This document shows positions 41,513 through 43,581 of a stretch of 43,581 nt of DNA, piece by piece (positions within the stretch are counted from its first letter, which is position 1; every line of letters begins with the position of its first letter). The translations under genes were made by a program, and so were the position numbers. The stretch is from Acidimicrobiaceae bacterium RAAP-2 (GTDB lineage: Bacteria; Actinomycetota; Acidimicrobiia; Acidimicrobiales; RAAP-2), in assembly GCA_001443545.1 (NCBI GenBank), contig LMAD01000020.1, forward strand, positions 1 to 43,581, read 5' to 3'. Below the pieces are notes generated by a model that saw only the letters and a list, made by a program, of their open reading frames with translations, made no database searches and was not told the origin of the DNA.

Positions 41513-42255
41513 CGGTGCCGGTCGAGCCAGCCGAGCAGGGTGGCCACCATTCGCGGGTCCGCGCGCAACTGATGTCCCGCCCCCTGGATGAGTCGTAGTT
41601 CGGCTCGACCTTCGGCCGCGCTCAACAGATCACGCGCGTCGCTTGGCGGGACCTCCAAATCGTCCGTCCCGTGGCCGATCAACAGTCGACGCGGTGGAAT
41701 CGTGGCGACCGCTCCGATCGGGTCGACGGCCAGGACGTCGTCGCGCAGTGCGTCGGCCGGCAAGAGGTCCTTCTCGTCCCCGACGACCCCGGCACCGAGG
41801 ATCCACTGACGGAACGGAGCCGGTGGCCCGCACCACGCGTCGAGGTGCGCGGGCGCGGCGAAGGTGGCCACGCCACGCACCCGCTCGTCGTTCCCAGCAA
41901 CGGCGAGCGCGAGTGCGCCACCGAATCCGAACCCCGCCAGCGAGATTCGCCCTCCGTCCTGGTCGATACGGGCGAGAATCGCCCCAAGGTCGCGACACCA
42001 CTGGCTCGCCGAGAACGTCCCCGTGCTGCCACCGACCCCCGAAAGTGTCCCCGTCGCGACGGTCCAACCGGATTCGCTGGCCAAGTGCTCGGCCAGTTCG
42101 GGTAGCAGGCCGGCCGCTTGGCGACCCATTCCGGTCGCCCGAGGTAGTCCGTGCACGAGAACCAGGACGTGACCCGTCGCGGGTCGTGAGCCAGACGACG
42201 CGATTCGTAGATCGAGTACCGACGCATCGCTAGCGAGTTGTTCGTGGGCGAGCAC
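41509..42255 (-). CDS. Alpha/beta-hydrolase-fold protein lacking the nucleophile
   Basis: 248 residues with the overall fold marks: VLVLVHGLPRATG (oxyanion region), strand-turn-helix LAGFGFGGALALAVAG, an acid in GHGTDDLEVP (D198/D199) and a histidine in GAGHQL (H228). The nucleophile elbow, normally GxSxG, reads GFGFGG, with glycine at position 110 where serine, cysteine or aspartate should be. It may be non-enzymatic, or use another residue. GTG start with AAGG just upstream, 6 nt after the acyl-CoA dehydrogenase stop; the two are surely co-transcribed. Apart from that link its role is unknown. Confidence 0.78.
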   Translation of the reverse strand: MLAHEQLASDASVLDLRIASSGSRPATGHVLVLVHGLPRATGMGRQAAGLLPELAEHLASESGWTVATGTLSGVGGSTGTFSASQWCRDLGAILARIDQDGGRISLAGFGFGGALALAVAGNDERVRGVATFAAPAHLDAWCGPPAPFRQWILGAGVVGDEKDLLPADALRDDVLAVDPIGAVATIPPRRLLIGHGTDDLEVPPSDARDLLSAAEGRAELRLIQGAGHQLRADPRMVATLLGWLDRHR

Positions 42256-42261
42256 GCGACC

Positions 42262-43383
42262 TTATATGCCGAGGTACTGGGCGAGTAGTTCGCGGTGATA
42301 CGCCGGATCGCCGAGAAACAGTTCGGAACTCTTCGCTCGCTTGAAGTAGAGGTGCGCGTGATGCTCCCACGTGAAACCGATGCCCCCGTGGATCTGGATG
42401 TTCTCAGCGGCGCAGTGAAAGTACGCCTCGGAGCAGAACGACTTGGCCAAGCTGGCCGCGATCGGCAGTTCGTCGTTGCGCTCCTGGGCCGCCCACGCGG
42501 CGTAGTACGCCGCCGACTTCGCCGACTCCACGTCGAGCAGCATGTCAGCGCACTTGTGCTTGATCGCCTGGAAGGATCCGATTGGACGCCCGAACTGCAC
42601 CCGACTCTTCGCGTATTCGACGGCGTTGTTCAGGACGCGCTGCGCGCCACCGACCTGCTCAGCGGCCAGCGCCGCCACCGCGATCTGCGCGGTCGTCTGC
42701 AGGCCGGCGAACGCCGCCCCGTCAACTCCGAGCAGTCGGGCCGGTGCGTCGGTGAGCGAGATCCGGCTCTGCTTTCGTGTCTGGTCCATCGTGGGTAACG
42801 CGGTCCGCTCGACCCCCGGCACCGTGGGATCGACCGCGAAGAGCGAAAGACCCGCGGCGGTCATGGCGGGAACGAAGACGATCGACGCGACCTGTCCGTC
42901 CGTTACGTAGTTGCGCACCCCGTTAATGATCCAGCCCGCGGCGGTCTTCGTCGCCGTGGTCGACGTCGAGGCCAAGTCCCACAACCCGGCGTCGTCGGTC
43001 AGGGCCAGCGTGGCGATGGTGTCACCCGACGCGATGTCGGGCAGGTAGGTCGCACGGTCCTCCTCCGATCCGACCAGCATGACGGCGTTGGCCGCGAGCG
43101 CAACCGTAGAGAAGTACGGCGAGCACAGCAACGCGGCGCCCATCTCTTCGAACACGACGTACAGTTCGACCGGGCCGTACCCCTGTCCCCCGTACTGCTC
43201 AGGAATCCCAAGACCCTGCAACGCCAACTCATCGGCCATCTGGCGCCAGACGGCCGGGTCGTATCCCTCGTCGGTGGCCATGAGGCGGCGAACCTCGGTT
43301 TCGGGCGATTTCTCGTCCAAGAACCGCTTCACCATCTTGCGTAGTTCCTCCTGCTCTTCTGAAAAGCCGAAGTTCATCCTCAT
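42262..43383 (-). CDS. Acyl-CoA dehydrogenase family protein
   Basis: FAD-dependent dehydrogenase introducing an alpha-beta double bond in an acyl-CoA. 373 residues: NFGFSEEQEELRKMVKRFL at the start, GLGIPEQYGGQGYGPVELY, a middle beta domain (ALTDDAGLW), then RVQFGRPIGSFQAIKHKCAD (FAD contacts) and IQIHGGIGFTWEHHAHLYFK. The last motif is typical of actinobacterial FadE proteins, including those forming mixed tetramers in steroid side-chain breakdown, but the substrate cannot be fixed here. ATG 43383 has TAGGAA at the leaderless distance; a second ATG two codons later is possible. Confidence 0.88.
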   Translation of the reverse strand: MRMNFGFSEEQEELRKMVKRFLDEKSPETEVRRLMATDEGYDPAVWRQMADELALQGLGIPEQYGGQGYGPVELYVVFEEMGAALLCSPYFSTVALAANAVMLVGSEEDRATYLPDIASGDTIATLALTDDAGLWDLASTSTTATKTAAGWIINGVRNYVTDGQVASIVFVPAMTAAGLSLFAVDPTVPGVERTALPTMDQTRKQSRISLTDAPARLLGVDGAAFAGLQTTAQIAVAALAAEQVGGAQRVLNNAVEYAKSRVQFGRPIGSFQAIKHKCADMLLDVESAKSAAYYAAWAAQERNDELPIAASLAKSFCSEAYFHCAAENIQIHGGIGFTWEHHAHLYFKRAKSSELFLGDPAYHRELLAQYLGI

Positions 43384-43389
43384 CCTCGA

Positions 43390-43395
43390 TTCCTA
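43390..43395 (-). promoter_or_regulatory. Candidate -10 box of acyl-CoA dehydrogenase (TAGGAA), leaderless
   Basis: TAGGAA on the minus strand ends 6 nt before the ATG at 43383; the last base is A rather than T, with a T following. Confidence 0.45.
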
Positions 43396-43455
43396 CCGAC
43401 TAGTAAGCCGACGCACTTGCGAGGATAGCGAAAACACGGCGACGGCGTCGCGTGG

Positions 43456-43461
43456 CATCCT
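43456..43461 (+). promoter_or_regulatory. Candidate -10 box of terminal gene (CATCCT), leaderless
   Basis: CATCCT ends 6 nt before the GTG at 43468. Like the Rrf2 gene box it has C at the first position. Confidence 0.35.
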
Positions 43462-43467
43462 GAGTAC

Positions 43468-43581
43468 GTGGACGACGCATCGATTATCTGGAGTGACGCC
43501 GGGCTCGAGGTCCACCGGGTCGTCGTTGGACTGCTCGCCAACAACGTGTACGTCCTGCGGTGCCGCCGCTCCGGAGCGGCG
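43468..43581 (+). CDS. Metallo-beta-lactamase-fold hydrolase, 5' part only
   Basis: Thirty-eight codons run off the end of the window. GLEVHRVVVGLLANNVYVLR matches the first strands of glyoxalase II-like and other metallo-beta-lactamase-fold hydrolases, where an N-N-x-Y-x-L element precedes the first metal region. The metal-binding histidines would lie beyond the window, so the call is provisional. GTG start chosen by spacing from the upstream -10-like box. Confidence 0.55.
   Translation, partial: MDDASIIWSDAGLEVHRVVVGLLANNVYVLRCRRSGAA

Overview
The window is 43.6 kb of GC-rich bacterial chromosome carrying about 38 tightly packed genes. Gene content points to an actinobacterium, most likely of the Acidimicrobiia or a related deep lineage. 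The evidence is a CofC/FbiD-type F420 biosynthesis enzyme, a PafB-PafC type regulator, an rmlD-wbbL rhamnose pair, birA next to an AccA3-type biotinylated carboxylase subunit, and an lpd-sucB-lipB/lipA order as in other actinobacteria. The taxonomic placement is inference from content, not from a marker tree. GTG and TTG starts are common. I saw no tRNA, rRNA, CRISPR array, insertion sequence or riboswitch.

Layout. 1-2.2 kb: tail of an unknown gene, RNase HII (rnhB), FbiD, a strong two-way hairpin, and a lysine/alanine repeat histone-H1-like protein. 2.2-7.1 kb: a TraG/VirD4-like coupling ATPase facing a TrwC-like relaxase domain protein, followed upstream by a fused PafB-PafC regulator and moaC. 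7.1-12.5 kb: FmdB zinc ribbon, tldE-tldD, dxs, msrB. 12.5-18.0 kb: ftsE-ftsX and secA-prfB on the minus strand. 18.3-20.8 kb: birA-rmlD-wbbL. 20.9-24.1 kb: an operon of acyl-CoA carboxylase alpha subunit, M20 amidohydrolase and a small monooxygenase-fold protein. 24.1-30.2 kb: acyl-CoA mutase large subunit, RDD membrane protein, rhodanese-ThiF protein, nitroreductase, leucyl aminopeptidase, cobalamin adenosyltransferase. 30.2-35.3 kb: cobalamin-dependent methionine synthase and a Tat-exported N,N-dimethylformamidase-like protein. 35.4-39.6 kb: lpd, sucB and a single-frame LipB-LipA fusion. 39.7-43.6 kb: an Rrf2 regulator with rnhA, thiE, an alpha/beta hydrolase lacking its nucleophile, an acyl-CoA dehydrogenase, and the start of a metallo-beta-lactamase-fold gene.

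How the genes work together. Three themes recur. Cofactor supply and use: the B12 adenosyltransferase lies near two B12 enzymes (mutase and MetH); LipB-LipA make lipoate for the E2 next door; BirA charges the adjacent carboxylase. Cell envelope and division: FtsEX, SecA, rhamnosyl transfer. DNA transactions: RNases HII and HI, PafBC, H1-like protein, relaxase and coupling ATPase.

The two most notable observations are: (1) an isolated relaxase plus coupling ATPase with no other conjugation gene, set among housekeeping genes beside a DNA-damage-type regulator; and (2) a very regular promoter rule, in which a -10 box of the form TANNNT ends exactly 6 nt before the start codon in nine genes, so that the predicted transcript begins at the start codon (leaderless mRNA). 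This rule was used here to choose several starts. Gene packing is extreme: three convergent pairs share overlapping stop codons (TTAG or CTAG).
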